Assembly (NCBI RefSeq): GCF_900176635.1
Contig: NZ_FXLN01000004.1
Location: 186,001-250,000 of the forward strand
Direction: 5' to 3'
DNA length: 64,000 nucleotides
From: Clostridium merdae
GTDB taxonomy: Bacteria > Bacillota > Clostridia > Oscillospirales > Acutalibacteraceae
In this document: in pieces, positions 32,029 through 41,064 of the stretch
Position numbering within the stretch: position 1 is the first letter of the stretch
How the letters are laid out: the number at the start of each line of letters is the position of its first letter
Notes under the pieces: generated by a model
Seen by the model: only the letters and a program-made list of their open reading frames with translations
The model's database searches: none
Told to the model about the DNA's origin: nothing
Translations under genes and position numbers: made by a program

Positions 32029-33512
32029 TGGTTCTATTGGTTGACGGACACCCATACCATTACGAAATGGAAAATCTGTGTCGGGTGTTTCTGCCTTATG
32101 ATGAGATTAAAACAATATTTGAAGCTACGGAGGCTCTGCCGGAGAGCGAGACTACCGTATATACGGGCATACAGCAAAAAGACGGACAAATTGTAATTAC
32201 CGTTCGTCTGTATATGGGTGGCCGTTTGCTGCAAGACAGTAAATCGTTCCCAGAATCTATTTTACAAATGGACAAAGAAGCGGAGCGCCTCATGGCAGTT
32301 ATGCTGTTTGAGCTGTTTGCCGAGCACTGTGGTTACCGCCCGCAGTGGGGTATTTTAACCGGTGTAAGACCCATTAAGCTTCTGCGCCGTTTGTGCGAAC
32401 AAATGGGTCGAGAAGAAGCAATACAGCATTTTGAGTCTGGCTTTTTAGTCACTCCAGATAAAACAAAACTTAGCGTAGTAACGATGGACAACGAGCAGAA
32501 AATCCTTTGCCGTTCGAAACCGGAATCTTACAGCCTGTACATTTCCATTCCGTTTTGCCCCACGCGGTGTGCATACTGTTCATTTGTGTCTCAATCGGTA
32601 GATAAGGCAATTCGCCTTATGCCCGAGTATGTTTCGCTGCTGTGTAAAGAGCTGGAGCATACGGCTAAAGTGGCGCATGAGCTTGGTCTGAAGCTGGAGT
32701 CCGTTTACATTGGCGGTGGTACGCCAACGACCCTGTCACCGGAGCAGCTTCGAGTGCTGCTTTCCACACTTTGCACGCATTTTCCGGTCTCATCCTGCCG
32801 TGAATTTACGGTAGAGGCCGGTCGGCCAGACACAGTAACACCAGAGAGAATGCAGGTGCTTAAAGAATTTGGTGTGACACGTATCAGCATCAATCCGCAG
32901 ACCATGAACGATGAAATTTTGGAGAGAATCGGCCGCCGCCACAATACGGCAGAAACACTCTCCGCCTTTGAGCTGTCTCGCAAAATGGGTTTTGACAATA
33001 TTAATATGGACTTAATTGTGGGTCTGCCGGGCGATACGGTGGAGGGCTACCGCAATACGCTTGAGCAGGTATTGCACCTGAACCCAGAGAGCGTTACCGT
33101 GCATACGCTTGCACTCAAGCGTTCCTCGCGGCTGAATCAGTCGGAGCGGGAAGGCTTTGACCCCGATGCCGCAGCCGCCGCTCAAATGCTTGATGATACG
33201 GCGAAAAATCTGTTTGCAACCGGATATGAACCATACTACTTATATCGGCAAAGCCGCATGGTAGGTAATTTGGAGAACACCGGCTGGGCAAAGCCCGGTT
33301 GTTACAGCGACTATAACGTGTATATTATGGATGAAACCCATACCATTCTCGCTTGCGGCGCAGGTGCAGTCAGCAAAGTAAAGGATCCATATTCCGATAC
33401 ATTAAAACGTATTTTTAATTTCAAATTTCCGTATGAATATGTAAGCAGACATGAGGAAATGATTGCAAGAAAGGAGCAGGTGAAAGAACTGTATGAACTA
33501 TTTCGCAAATAG
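32028..33512 (+). CDS. hemZ: Radical SAM coproporphyrinogen dehydrogenase HemZ-like
   Basis: 494 residues. An N-terminal about 160-residue HemZ-specific domain precedes the radical SAM core with Cys177, Cys181 and Cys184 (CPTRCAYC), GGGTPTTL, and the later RISINPQTMNDEILERIGR and DLIVGLPGD motifs. HemZ-type proteins are assigned to oxygen-independent oxidation of coproporphyrinogen III, but related proteins act in heme handling; no other heme gene is nearby. The start ATG overlaps the previous stop (TAATG). Confidence 0.9.
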   Translation: MVLLVDGHPYHYEMENLCRVFLPYDEIKTIFEATEALPESETTVYTGIQQKDGQIVITVRLYMGGRLLQDSKSFPESILQMDKEAERLMAVMLFELFAEHCGYRPQWGILTGVRPIKLLRRLCEQMGREEAIQHFESGFLVTPDKTKLSVVTMDNEQKILCRSKPESYSLYISIPFCPTRCAYCSFVSQSVDKAIRLMPEYVSLLCKELEHTAKVAHELGLKLESVYIGGGTPTTLSPEQLRVLLSTLCTHFPVSSCREFTVEAGRPDTVTPERMQVLKEFGVTRISINPQTMNDEILERIGRRHNTAETLSAFELSRKMGFDNINMDLIVGLPGDTVEGYRNTLEQVLHLNPESVTVHTLALKRSSRLNQSEREGFDPDAAAAAQMLDDTAKNLFATGYEPYYLYRQSRMVGNLENTGWAKPGCYSDYNVYIMDETHTILACGAGAVSKVKDPYSDTLKRIFNFKFPYEYVSRHEEMIARKEQVKELYELFRK

Positions 33513-34464
33513 CTACGTTAAGTATGTCGATCACCTTGAACAGATTAACGAGGCGGCTAAAACCGATCCGGTTGGTATGATCGAACAAATTGAATCGGCC
33601 TACCGCCGTTACCTGGGCTCCATTGTAAATACCATTACAGAAAACCCGGAGCGCAACAAAATTATTTTGCTGGCGGGGCCCTCCAGCAGTGGAAAGACCA
33701 CTACGATGGAAGTGATGAAAGAGATGCTCCAGAGTCGTGGGATTCGCTGTGCGACCATTTCGCTGGATGATTTTTACCGCGGAGAGAGCCAGGCTCCCCT
33801 GCTTGAAAATGGGGATCACGACTATGAGTCGGTAGATGCACTCGACGTACCCGTTTTGGAAAGCTGTATGATGGACCTCATTGAATCGGGACGCTGCGAA
33901 GTGCCTGTTTTTGATTTTTCGGTTCACCTGCCTACCGGTCAAACAAAGCCGGTAGAGCTGCCGGAAAACGGCGTCGCCATCTTTGAGGGAATTCATGCTC
34001 TAAATCCACGTATTAGCGCCCATTTGCCAAAGGAGCGTTTGCTCAAGCTGTATATCAGTGTAAAGCAAGATATTAAAGACAGCGCGGGCGTGGTGCTTAC
34101 ACATAACGATTTACGCTTTATCCGCCGAGTCGTGCGCGATTTTAGCTTTCGCGGTGCCGGCCCGGAGCGTACACTCTCTATGTGGCAGAATGTTCTGGAT
34201 GGCGAGAACAATTACATTCGCCCGTTTAAGAGCGTGAGTAATATTACAATTAATTCCATTCACATGTATGAGCCCTGCATTCTGCGCCGTAAGGCAATAC
34301 CGCTTCTTCGTGAAATTTCACCGGAGCACCCCAATTACCATTACATCAGTTACCTGCTTACGCAATTGGAGCGGTTTGTGCCAATGGATGAAAGCTTAGT
34401 GCCTGAAAATTCTATTTTGCGTGAATTCATTGGCGGGAGTATTTATCAAAGCACCGTGGAATAA
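33493..34464 (+). CDS. Nucleoside (uridine) kinase-like P-loop protein
   Basis: 323 residues. Walker A GPSSSGKTT begins at 62; TISLDDFYR and HDYESVDALDV follow, typical of the uridine kinase/phosphoribulokinase fold, and FEGIHALNP matches the acceptor region. The long C-terminal part fits the stand-alone 'nucleoside kinase' of Clostridia that in other genomes is fused to a TGS domain. It overlaps hemZ by 20 bases. A promoter and new gene follow, so it ends the recJ operon. Confidence 0.88.
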   Translation: MNYFANSYVKYVDHLEQINEAAKTDPVGMIEQIESAYRRYLGSIVNTITENPERNKIILLAGPSSSGKTTTMEVMKEMLQSRGIRCATISLDDFYRGESQAPLLENGDHDYESVDALDVPVLESCMMDLIESGRCEVPVFDFSVHLPTGQTKPVELPENGVAIFEGIHALNPRISAHLPKERLLKLYISVKQDIKDSAGVVLTHNDLRFIRRVVRDFSFRGAGPERTLSMWQNVLDGENNYIRPFKSVSNITINSIHMYEPCILRRKAIPLLREISPEHPNYHYISYLLTQLERFVPMDESLVPENSILREFIGGSIYQSTVE

Positions 34465-34532
34465 TGGAAATAAACGGTGTTTTCATCACAGTTTGTACTC
34501 GAATTATTTATAATTTGTTTACGGACAGATTC

Positions 34533-34562
34533 TTGCATTGTTAGCCAAATAGATGGTATAAT
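34533..34562 (+). promoter_or_regulatory. Promoter of the 34597 gene
   Basis: TTGCAT (34533-34538), an 18-base spacer and TATAAT (34557-34562), located 34 bases before the start codon. Confidence 0.8.
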
Positions 34563-34596
34563 CGAATCAAACAAAAAACAAAGGAGCGTGTCTACG

Positions 34597-34884
34597 ATGG
34601 GCCTTTTTGAAGATGTTGTCATTAATGCAAAATCGGCAGCGAATGCGGTCGGGAAAAAAGCCGGGCAGCTTGTGGATGTATCCAAACTGAAAATCAGTGC
34701 GGCCGAGTTGAATAACGAAATCAACAAAAAGTATGAGGCTTTGGGTAAAGCAGTATACGATGCCAAAAAAGCAGACAGCGATCCTGCGGATTTGGTAGCG
34801 GAAGCAATGGTAGCCATTGATGAGCTTCAGGATCAAATGAAGGCGCTCGAAGAGCAAATTCAGGAAGCCTCCGCACAACTGTAA
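34597..34884 (+). CDS. Small helical protein of unknown function
   Basis: 95 residues, nearly all predicted alpha-helix with a coiled-coil C-terminus (AIDELQDQMKALEEQIQEASAQL). The N-terminus GLFEDVVINAKSAANAVGKKAGQLVDVSKLKI is typical of small conserved Firmicute proteins often annotated as hypothetical. It has no membrane segment or Cys. ATG 34597 follows AAAGGAG and a good promoter; a terminator follows, so it is a single-gene unit that is probably well expressed. Confidence 0.8.
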   Translation: MGLFEDVVINAKSAANAVGKKAGQLVDVSKLKISAAELNNEINKKYEALGKAVYDAKKADSDPADLVAEAMVAIDELQDQMKALEEQIQEASAQL

Positions 34885-34910
34885 TCCCCCGCTGTATTGA
34901 TGAATGAATA

Positions 34911-34958
34911 AAAAGCAGACTTACTCCCGTTGTTCGGGTAGTGAAGTCTGCTTTTTTT
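34911..34958 (+). terminator. Bidirectional terminator between convergent genes
   Basis: A long stem (AAAAGCAGACTT with AAGTCTGCTTTT, continued by ACTCCCG/CGGGTAGT) has T8 on the plus side and TTTTTATT on the minus side. Confidence 0.9.
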
Positions 34959-34991
34959 TGTTCTATCGCGTATTGCAATAGGGCAAATGGG

Positions 34992-35495
34992 TTAATAGAT
35001 GCTGATAATGATTCCCTTTCCGTTTTCAGCGGTTGTACGGTAAAATTTCTTTAGCCCTTCAAAGTTTTCGACCAATTCTTCCAGAAGGCTGTCGCAGTCT
35101 TCTTGTAGCCAAATATTGGGGTAAATACCCTTCTCGTGATATTCCTGAGGTGAAAAAGCCGCCTTACTTGACTCAAGCTCCACTGCGTCAAGCGCCTTTG
35201 CTGCTTTCTTTACATCCTCCGGCATTAGGTATGCCATGTAATCCGCTTCCTCATCTTCGAAAAAAGTCTCTTTGCCCAACACTGCTTCACTAAGCGAGTT
35301 GTTTTCTATCGGGGTACTGGCAGAGGCACCGGTTAAAAAGCAGTGGAGGCCATCCCACATTTTGTCGAGGTAGCAGCATTCCACTTCTTCTTCCAAAGAC
35401 TCCAGCTCTTCCAACATTTTCTCGGGGTCATCAATCTCCCGAAGCGTGTTCAGCAGGGTAGGGGTTACCTGTGTGTAGCAAACGGTCATACCCAT
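34992..35495 (-). CDS. DUF1877/YfbM family protein
   Basis: 167 residues. The pattern MGMTVCYTQVTPTLLNTL, YLDKMWDGLHCFLTG, the AVLGKETF segment, AYLMPEDVKKAAKAL, GIYPNIW and NFEGLKKFYRTTAENGKGIIISI follows the DUF1877 (YfbM) family along its whole length. Its function is unknown; these are soluble and often single-gene accessory proteins. The start follows GGAAGGTG. It converges on the small helical protein gene. Confidence 0.85.
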   Translation of the reverse strand: MGMTVCYTQVTPTLLNTLREIDDPEKMLEELESLEEEVECCYLDKMWDGLHCFLTGASASTPIENNSLSEAVLGKETFFEDEEADYMAYLMPEDVKKAAKALDAVELESSKAAFSPQEYHEKGIYPNIWLQEDCDSLLEELVENFEGLKKFYRTTAENGKGIIISIY

Positions 35496-35692
35496 GGTTT
35501 TTCACCTTCCTGATAATATATATTTCTTTTTATATTATATCGGACATAATCTTTGAAAATGAATGGAATCGCTGGGCGTGTTCATGAATTGACCTACTGC
35601 ATTCCATCCCAATACGTTTTCTGCGGCATAACTGTTCCCACGCATTAATATATTTTTCGAAAGGACAGATTTTAGGGAATGGATGTGCTGAT

Positions 35693-37441
35693 ATGGGGAA
35701 AGCTTCCCGCAGGAAGAGTCAAAGCTTTTTACATGGCGCTTTGATTTTAACCGCGAGCATTTTAATTGTAAAGCTAATCGGCGCCTTATTCAAGGTACCG
35801 CTCACATGGATTATAACGGAGGATGGTCTGGGGTATTTTAATACCGCCTATAATTTTTATGGCCCAATTTACAGCCTGGCCACGGCGGGGTTCCCAATTG
35901 CGATTTCTCGCCTGGTATCAGAAAGTAGCACCCGCGGTGCTTACCGCGATATACGGCGCATTCACCGTGCATCCGCGCCCATTTTTATTGGAACCGGTAC
36001 GGTTGGCTTTTTGCTTATGGTTTTTGGTGCGGCTTCCTACGCGAGTATTATCGGCAATGAAAATGCTCTTCCTGCACTGTACACACTGGCTCCGGCAATT
36101 TTATTCAGTTGTTTAACAGCGATTTATCGGGGATACTATGAAGGTCTACGGAATATGTATCCCACTGCAATTTCTGAGATAATTGAGGCGCTGAGTAAGC
36201 TCACGGTTGGGCTTTCTGCTGCCTGCTGGGTACTGCACAGGGGAATGAAGGAGTATGAAGCGTTAGGCACCGTATTTGGTGTAACCGCGGCCTCTCGTGA
36301 TTATGCCCGCAGTGCGGTGCTCCCTTATGCGGCTGCTGGAGCAATTCTTGGCGTTACTGTTGGTTCTCTGTTAAGCTTTCTCTTTTTGTTTTGCCGCCAT
36401 AAGCTGTTGGGTGACGGCATTACCGAAGAAAATCTAAGGAACTCACCGCCGCCGCGCAGCATGCGTAAAACCGTTTCTCGCTTAGTACGAACCGCTATTC
36501 CCATCGGAGTCGGCGCAATGGCGGTTAATGTAGCTGCTATGGTAGACACCACGTTTTTGCAGACAAGAATTCATAACGTGATGGAAGAAAATCCGCAGGT
36601 ATTACTTTCCATGTATCAGGGAATGATACCACAAATCAATATTGAATCAGATACCGTCCCCAACTTTTTATTTGGCTGCTTTTCAATGGCGCTTACCCTG
36701 TTTATGCTCGTTCCTGCCGTTACACAGGCGTTTGGAATCAGCGCACTGCCGAATGTAACCGCCGCATATACCCGCGGTGAAAAAAAGCACCTAAAGAAAA
36801 GTATGGAAGCGGTTCTGCGGGTCACGGCTTTATTTAGCATCCCTGCGGGCATGGGGCTTGCCGTTATGGCAGGGCCTGTGGCACGCTTGGTGTTTGGTGC
36901 GCGTCCGTCACTGCCCATTACGTCTCATGTATTGGTCATAATGGGAGTGGGCGCGATTTTTGCGTCGTTCAGCACACCGGTGAACAGTATGCTGCAAGCC
37001 GTGGGTCGTGTTGATTTACCCGTTAAACTACTTGCCGTTGGTCTTACCATCAAGGTAGCGCTCAATTACTACTTGGTGGGCATCCCGAAAATTAATGTGC
37101 TGGGTGCGGGAGCAGGTACACTGGCCTGCTATTTCTTCCTTACGGTTGCCGCGCTAATTTGCCTGTGCCGTGAGACACGAATTCTGCCGGATTTCTTATC
37201 TATTTTTGGCAAACCCTTCGTTGCTTCTGTCTTGTGTTGTGCCGCTGCGTGGTCAACACGAGGGCTGCTTTCACACGTGCTTTCTGAGAATGTTTCCACG
37301 CTCGGAGGAGTAGGTGCGGCAGTGCTGGTTTATTCACTTTCCCTGCTGTGTTTGCGAGCGATTTGCAGAGATGATATTTTGATGCTGCCAAACGGGCAAA
37401 AAATTGCAAAAATACTTGAAAAACATGGATGGATAAGGTAA
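35693..37441 (+). CDS. spoVB: SpoVB-type polysaccharide/lipid II flippase family protein
   Basis: 582 residues with about 14 membrane helices of the MOP superfamily. The N-terminal LHGALILTASILIVKLIGALFKVPLTWIITEDGLGYFNTAYNFYGPIYSLATAGFPIAISRLVSE is typical of the SpoVB/YtgP group. SpoVB is needed for spore cortex formation, presumably moving lipid-linked precursors. Followed by mazG, hup, rqcP, yabP, yabQ, divIC and yabR, it has the same gene neighbourhood as B. subtilis spoVB. The start ATG has only a weak GGGA site. Confidence 0.92.
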   Translation: MGKASRRKSQSFLHGALILTASILIVKLIGALFKVPLTWIITEDGLGYFNTAYNFYGPIYSLATAGFPIAISRLVSESSTRGAYRDIRRIHRASAPIFIGTGTVGFLLMVFGAASYASIIGNENALPALYTLAPAILFSCLTAIYRGYYEGLRNMYPTAISEIIEALSKLTVGLSAACWVLHRGMKEYEALGTVFGVTAASRDYARSAVLPYAAAGAILGVTVGSLLSFLFLFCRHKLLGDGITEENLRNSPPPRSMRKTVSRLVRTAIPIGVGAMAVNVAAMVDTTFLQTRIHNVMEENPQVLLSMYQGMIPQINIESDTVPNFLFGCFSMALTLFMLVPAVTQAFGISALPNVTAAYTRGEKKHLKKSMEAVLRVTALFSIPAGMGLAVMAGPVARLVFGARPSLPITSHVLVIMGVGAIFASFSTPVNSMLQAVGRVDLPVKLLAVGLTIKVALNYYLVGIPKINVLGAGAGTLACYFFLTVAALICLCRETRILPDFLSIFGKPFVASVLCCAAAWSTRGLLSHVLSENVSTLGGVGAAVLVYSLSLLCLRAICRDDILMLPNGQKIAKILEKHGWIR

Positions 37442-37483
37442 TATAGTACTAGTTTTCGCCGGCTATATTCCAGGAAAGGACCT

Positions 37484-38314
37484 GTGAGGTTGGATTTTCA
37501 AAGAAAAGAAACTTATACGATTGAAGACTTGCTGCAAATTGTCAGAATTCTCCGTTCGCCCGGGGGATGCCCCTGGGACCGGGAGCAGACACATCACAGC
37601 ATCCGGGCTTGCCTGATAGAAGAAACGTACGAGGTGGTTGAGGCAATCGACACTGAGAATGCGGAGCTTTTACAGGAAGAACTGGGAGATGTGCTGCTTC
37701 AGGTTGTCTTCCATGCTGATTTGGAAGAAGAAGCAGGCAGGTTTCGTTTTGATCAGGTTGCCGACGGCATTTGTAAAAAGCTAATTATTCGCCATCCCCA
37801 TGTTTTTGGGGATGTCCATGTCCAGGATACCGCAGAGGTTCTCACGAACTGGGATGCCATCAAAAAGCGCACGAAGCACCAAACCACTCAGGCGCAGGTG
37901 CTAGAGAGCGTTTCTCCTGCATTGCCGGCACTGATGCGCAGTGCCAAGGTGCAGCAAAAAGCGGCAAAATCGGGGTATGACTTTGCTGATGTTTGGCAGA
38001 CGCTGCAAAAGGTCGAGGAAGAAACCGCGGAACTGAAGGAGGCGATCCGGAAGGGTAATGTGCAAGACTGCCAGCAGGAGGTCGGTGATCTCTTGTTTTC
38101 AGTAGTGAATGCGGCCCGGCACCTAAACACGGAACCGGAGCAGGCGCTTACCATTTCTTGTAACAAATTCATTGCTCGCTTTACCGCAGCAGAAGAATTG
38201 GCGCAGGAAAGAGGACAGCGACTGAACACTTTATCGCCAGAAGAGTTGGACGAGCTTTGGTGTGAAGTAAAACAGCGTACCATTCCCCAGCTGGAAAACC
38301 AGACTGTAAAATAA
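37484..38314 (+). CDS. mazG: Nucleoside triphosphate pyrophosphohydrolase MazG
   Basis: 276 residues containing two MazG domains. The first has LRSPGGCPWDREQTHHSIRACLIEETYEVVEAI and EELGDVLLQVVFHA, with the EExxE and ExxD metal sites; the second has KVEEETAELKEAIRKG and EVGDLLFSVVNAARHL. It hydrolyses NTPs to NMP and PPi, limiting damaged nucleotides. It begins with GTG 37484 behind AGGAAAGG. The B. subtilis homologue YabN has an extra N-terminal methylase domain that is absent here. Confidence 0.93.
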   Translation: MRLDFQRKETYTIEDLLQIVRILRSPGGCPWDREQTHHSIRACLIEETYEVVEAIDTENAELLQEELGDVLLQVVFHADLEEEAGRFRFDQVADGICKKLIIRHPHVFGDVHVQDTAEVLTNWDAIKKRTKHQTTQAQVLESVSPALPALMRSAKVQQKAAKSGYDFADVWQTLQKVEEETAELKEAIRKGNVQDCQQEVGDLLFSVVNAARHLNTEPEQALTISCNKFIARFTAAEELAQERGQRLNTLSPEELDELWCEVKQRTIPQLENQTVK

Positions 38315-38336
38315 AATTTTGGAGGTAACAAATCTT

Positions 38337-38612
38337 ATGAACAAAACAGAATTAATTTCTGCAGTGGCAGAAAAAGCCGCTATTTCCAAGAAGGATGCCG
38401 ACAGCGCAGTAAACGCAATGATCGACGTGATTATTGAGACCGTAGCAAGCGAAGAGAAAGTACAGCTGGTTGGCTTTGGTACATTCGAAGTTCGCTCTCG
38501 CAATGAAAGACAAGGCCGCGACCCCAGAACCAATTCCCCCATCACAATCCCTGCGTCCAAAATTCCGGCTTTTAAAGCTGGTAAAGCATTTAAGGATGCT
38601 ACCGATAAATAA
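38337..38612 (+). CDS. hup: HU family DNA-binding protein
   Basis: 91 residues, the normal length. It has MNKTELISAVAEKA at the start, GFGTFEVRSRNERQGRDPRTNSPITIPAS as the DNA-binding arm, and PAFKAGKAFKDA at the end. HU dimers compact and bend DNA. The ATG follows GGAGG by 9 bases. A terminator after it suggests that it is also expressed at a higher level than the genes downstream. Confidence 0.96.
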   Translation: MNKTELISAVAEKAAISKKDADSAVNAMIDVIIETVASEEKVQLVGFGTFEVRSRNERQGRDPRTNSPITIPASKIPAFKAGKAFKDATDK

Positions 38613-38627
38613 TTCTTTTCATGAATT

Positions 38628-38670
38628 ACAAGGCTGCGGACAGGCGTTAAGCGTTTGCCGTGGCCTTTTG
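38628..38670 (+). terminator. Terminator after hup
   Basis: AAGGCTGCGG (38630-38639) pairs with CCGTGGCCTT (38658-38667, two wobble pairs), followed by T2 and TTGT. Confidence 0.75.
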
Positions 38671-38754
38671 TATTATCTTCATAAGGTTTGTACTATAATA
38701 ATCGGTTTATTTTTAGATAGAGTATAACTATAAAGCTTAGAAAGGATTTCTTTT

Positions 38755-38997
38755 ATGAGATTGGATAAATACCTGAAAGTTTCTCGCTTAATAAAGCGTC
38801 GCACCATTGCAAATGAAGCGTGCGATGCAGGCAGAGTATTGGTGAATGACAAAGTGGCTCGTGCCTCTTACGAAGTAAAAGAGGGCGATTTAATCGAGCT
38901 GCAGCTTGGTGCGCGTACACTAAAGGTTCGAGTAGTACGTGTAAGTGAATTTGCCCCGAAGGGTGAAGCCGCCGAAATGTATGAGGCGCTTTCCTAA
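38755..38997 (+). CDS. rqcP: S4-domain RNA-binding protein RqcP (YabO)
   Basis: 80 residues, essentially one S4 domain: MRLDKYLKVSRLIKRRTIANEACDAGRVLVNDKVARASYEVKEGDLIEL. RqcP/Hsp15-like proteins bind the 50S subunit and help RqcH add alanine tails in ribosome quality control. The position between mazG/hup and yabP is the same as in Bacillus. The ATG follows AGAAAGGA. Bases 38998-39145 upstream of yabP show no clear element. Confidence 0.92.
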   Translation: MRLDKYLKVSRLIKRRTIANEACDAGRVLVNDKVARASYEVKEGDLIELQLGARTLKVRVVRVSEFAPKGEAAEMYEALS

Positions 38998-39145
38998 GCT
39001 TCGCCTAGAATATGTCCTTCCCTACGCGCATATATGTAGAATAGTCCATCCGCTGTTATAACCAGGTGCTTTGCCTGATGCATAGTGGGCAAAAACGCAA
39101 GGAATGCGGAACGGTGATAATCTATACTGTCGGGAGGGTACGATC

Positions 39146-39442
39146 ATGGCGGAAGACAAAAAGCCAGCAGCCAAAACGGTGCATACGCCTCATAGCCTGA
39201 TTGTGGATAACAGAAAATCACTCACTGCAACAGGAGTTTCGAATGTAGACAGCTTTGACGATCAAACAGTGGTAGCCTATACAGATTTAGGCGAAATTGT
39301 AATTCGGGGCCGCAATTTGCAAATAGGAAAGCTCAATACCGAAACGGGGGAGCTTACTATTACAGGGGAAATCTCTTCTGTAACCTATACAGACCAAAAG
39401 CAAAGTAGTGGGGGCGGCCTATTCTCAAAGATGTTCCGATAG
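39146..39442 (+). CDS. yabP: Sporulation protein YabP
   Basis: 98 residues. The core HSLIVDNRKSLTATGVSNVDSFDDQTVVAYTDLGEIVIRGRNLQIGKLNTETGELTITGEISSVTY matches the YabP family. It belongs to the same group as YqfC and is needed for sporulation in B. subtilis, acting in the mother cell near the coat/cortex boundary. The ATG follows GGGAGGG. It lies 14 bases before yabQ and is probably coupled to it. Confidence 0.93.
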   Translation: MAEDKKPAAKTVHTPHSLIVDNRKSLTATGVSNVDSFDDQTVVAYTDLGEIVIRGRNLQIGKLNTETGELTITGEISSVTYTDQKQSSGGGLFSKMFR

Positions 39443-39456
39443 TGGGGTGATACACG

Positions 39457-39957
39457 TTGGGTCTTACTCTGGAGGAGCAAGGCCAGGGCTTTCTCATTGC
39501 TCTGGCGGTTGGTTTTGCACTTGGTGCATTTTACGATGTATTTCGAATCTATCGGGTATTTGCGCGCAGTGAGAAGCACCAAGTGATTTGGCAAGATATT
39601 TTTGTGTGCTTTATTGCAGCGGTTGCCAGCTTCCTTTTGGCTCTTGCGGTCAATTGGGGAGAAATTCGCTTTTATTTGCTGGCAGGTGAAGCAATTGGTA
39701 TGTGCGTTTATTTTCTAACGCTAGGCGAAATAACATTTCGTTTGGCAAAACTTTTGCTGCGAATTTTAAAGGCAATGAAAAACTTTTTCATGCGCTGGGT
39801 TTTTCAACCAATTGGCCGTTTGTTTCGTTGGGTATTCCACCGAGTTAAAAATCTGTGCGTAAAAATTTGGAAAGTGATAGCAAAACCTTTAAATTTCGGA
39901 AGATTTCGCAAGAAAAGAAAAAAACCGCTTGAAACCTCCCCGCCGAATAGTGTATAA
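39457..39957 (+). CDS. yabQ: Spore cortex biosynthesis protein YabQ
   Basis: 166 residues. Three or four membrane helices fill residues 8-100 (GFLIALAVGFALGAFYDVFRIYR is the family signature), and the tail is very basic. YabQ is a membrane protein of the forespore needed for cortex formation in Bacillus. It starts at TTG 39457 behind GGGGTGA. Its place between yabP and divIC is conserved. Confidence 0.92.
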   Translation: MGLTLEEQGQGFLIALAVGFALGAFYDVFRIYRVFARSEKHQVIWQDIFVCFIAAVASFLLALAVNWGEIRFYLLAGEAIGMCVYFLTLGEITFRLAKLLLRILKAMKNFFMRWVFQPIGRLFRWVFHRVKNLCVKIWKVIAKPLNFGRFRKKRKKPLETSPPNSV

Positions 39958-40024
39958 TCAGCTATATAGATTCTGAATTTACCCCATTATAGCGGACTGC
40001 AGAAGAGGGAGGCTGTTTGACTTT

Positions 40025-40327
40025 ATGAGGGTGCTGAAAGCAAAAAAAGAAAAGAAAAGCCTTTTGCTTCGATTTGCGATTTTTGTTTTTGCAATTTACA
40101 TAGCAGTTGCTCTTGTGAATCAGCAAATGCAGATTAGTGAACGAAAACGTCAGCTAGCCGAACTAAAGCAGCAGATTCAAATTCAAGAAATCAAAAACGA
40201 AGATATTAAGCACGGTTTATCTTCGGGAAGCGGAGTTAGCGACGAGTACATAGAGCGCGTAGTGCGGGAGGGGCTGGATTATGCCAAGCCCGGCGAACGT
40301 GTTTTTGTAAATATTGCGGGGAATTAA
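40025..40327 (+). CDS. divIC: Septum formation initiator DivIC/FtsB-like
   Basis: 100 residues: a basic cytoplasmic N-terminus, one membrane helix (residues about 16-34), a coiled coil (ISERKRQLAELKQQIQIQEIKNEDIKHG) and the family end VREGLDYAKPGERVFVNI. DivIC pairs with FtsL and DivIB in the division septum. The gene order yabQ-divIC-yabR is that of B. subtilis. Confidence 0.92.
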   Translation: MRVLKAKKEKKSLLLRFAIFVFAIYIAVALVNQQMQISERKRQLAELKQQIQIQEIKNEDIKHGLSSGSGVSDEYIERVVREGLDYAKPGERVFVNIAGN

Positions 40328-40363
40328 ACGGCTCTGAATTTAAGAGGAGGATATTATTACTGT

Positions 40364-40837
40364 ATGCAACTTGAGGTAGGAACAATTCTTGAAGGAAAGG
40401 TTACTGGGATTACAAAATTTGGCGCTTTTGTAGAGCTTCCCGAAGGCAAAACCGGGATGGTTCATATTTCTGAGGTAGCTCCAACCTTCGTGAAAGAAAT
40501 CCGAGACTATGTAACGGAAAATCAGATGGTCAAGGTGAAGGTGCTGAGCATCAGCGATGATGGTAAAGTGAGTCTTTCTATGAAAAAGGCTGTTCCGCCG
40601 CCGCCTCGCGACAATGGACCGGCCGTTCGTCGTTATGCGCCGCGTCCTTCTGGGCCGCGTCCCGCCGGCAGGCCGGGCAGCTACGAGTGGCAGGCCAGTA
40701 AAAAACCAGAAGCATCCAGCTTTGAGGAAATGATGTCTCGGTTCAAGCAATCCAGCGATGAAAAGATGACCGACCTCAAAAGGTGCATGGATTCCAAGCG
40801 CGGCGGCTTTACAAAACATGGTGGACCTTCCCGATAA
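40364..40837 (+). CDS. yabR: S1 RNA-binding domain protein (YabR-like)
   Basis: 157 residues. Residues 1-72 are one S1 domain (EVGTILEGKVTGITKFGAFVELPEGKTGMVHISEVA). The rest is a low-complexity basic stretch rich in Pro and Arg (about 77-110), then a short helical tail. It resembles general stress protein 13/YabR, a ribosome-associated S1 protein. The ATG at 40364 follows GAGGAGG by 11 bases. A terminator further down ends the spoVB cluster. Confidence 0.9.
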   Translation: MQLEVGTILEGKVTGITKFGAFVELPEGKTGMVHISEVAPTFVKEIRDYVTENQMVKVKVLSISDDGKVSLSMKKAVPPPPRDNGPAVRRYAPRPSGPRPAGRPGSYEWQASKKPEASSFEEMMSRFKQSSDEKMTDLKRCMDSKRGGFTKHGGPSR

Positions 40838-40991
40838 AAACCCCTTGTGAAGCCTCTGAAAATACATACCGCAAGTGACTCGATTTGGGCATACTTGCTT
40901 TATGTAACGAGCGCTTGTATGATACAGCCAGCGCAGGAACGCAAAGCCACGGTTTGGTTTTGCAATTGTGCGACTTTCTCGACGGTCTTAG

Positions 40992-41018
40992 GCGGAGTGG
41001 TTACACTCCGCTTTTTTG
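40992..41018 (+). terminator. Terminator of the spoVB-yabR cluster
   Basis: GCGGAGTG (40992-40999), loop GTTA, CACTCCGC (41004-41011), then T6. Confidence 0.88.
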
Positions 41019-41064
41019 TGCGAAAATATGTGTATGGGTATTTGCCCATATATGGAGGTAATAC

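Noticed and set aside
40900..40990. GGAACGCAAAGCCACGG word resembling the c-di-GMP-I core between yabR and the amidohydrolase
   Set aside because: The upstream GCAAAC word, the tetraloop hairpin and the closing GGCTGCC-type helix are missing. A single word match is not enough to call a riboswitch; a covariance-model score would decide.
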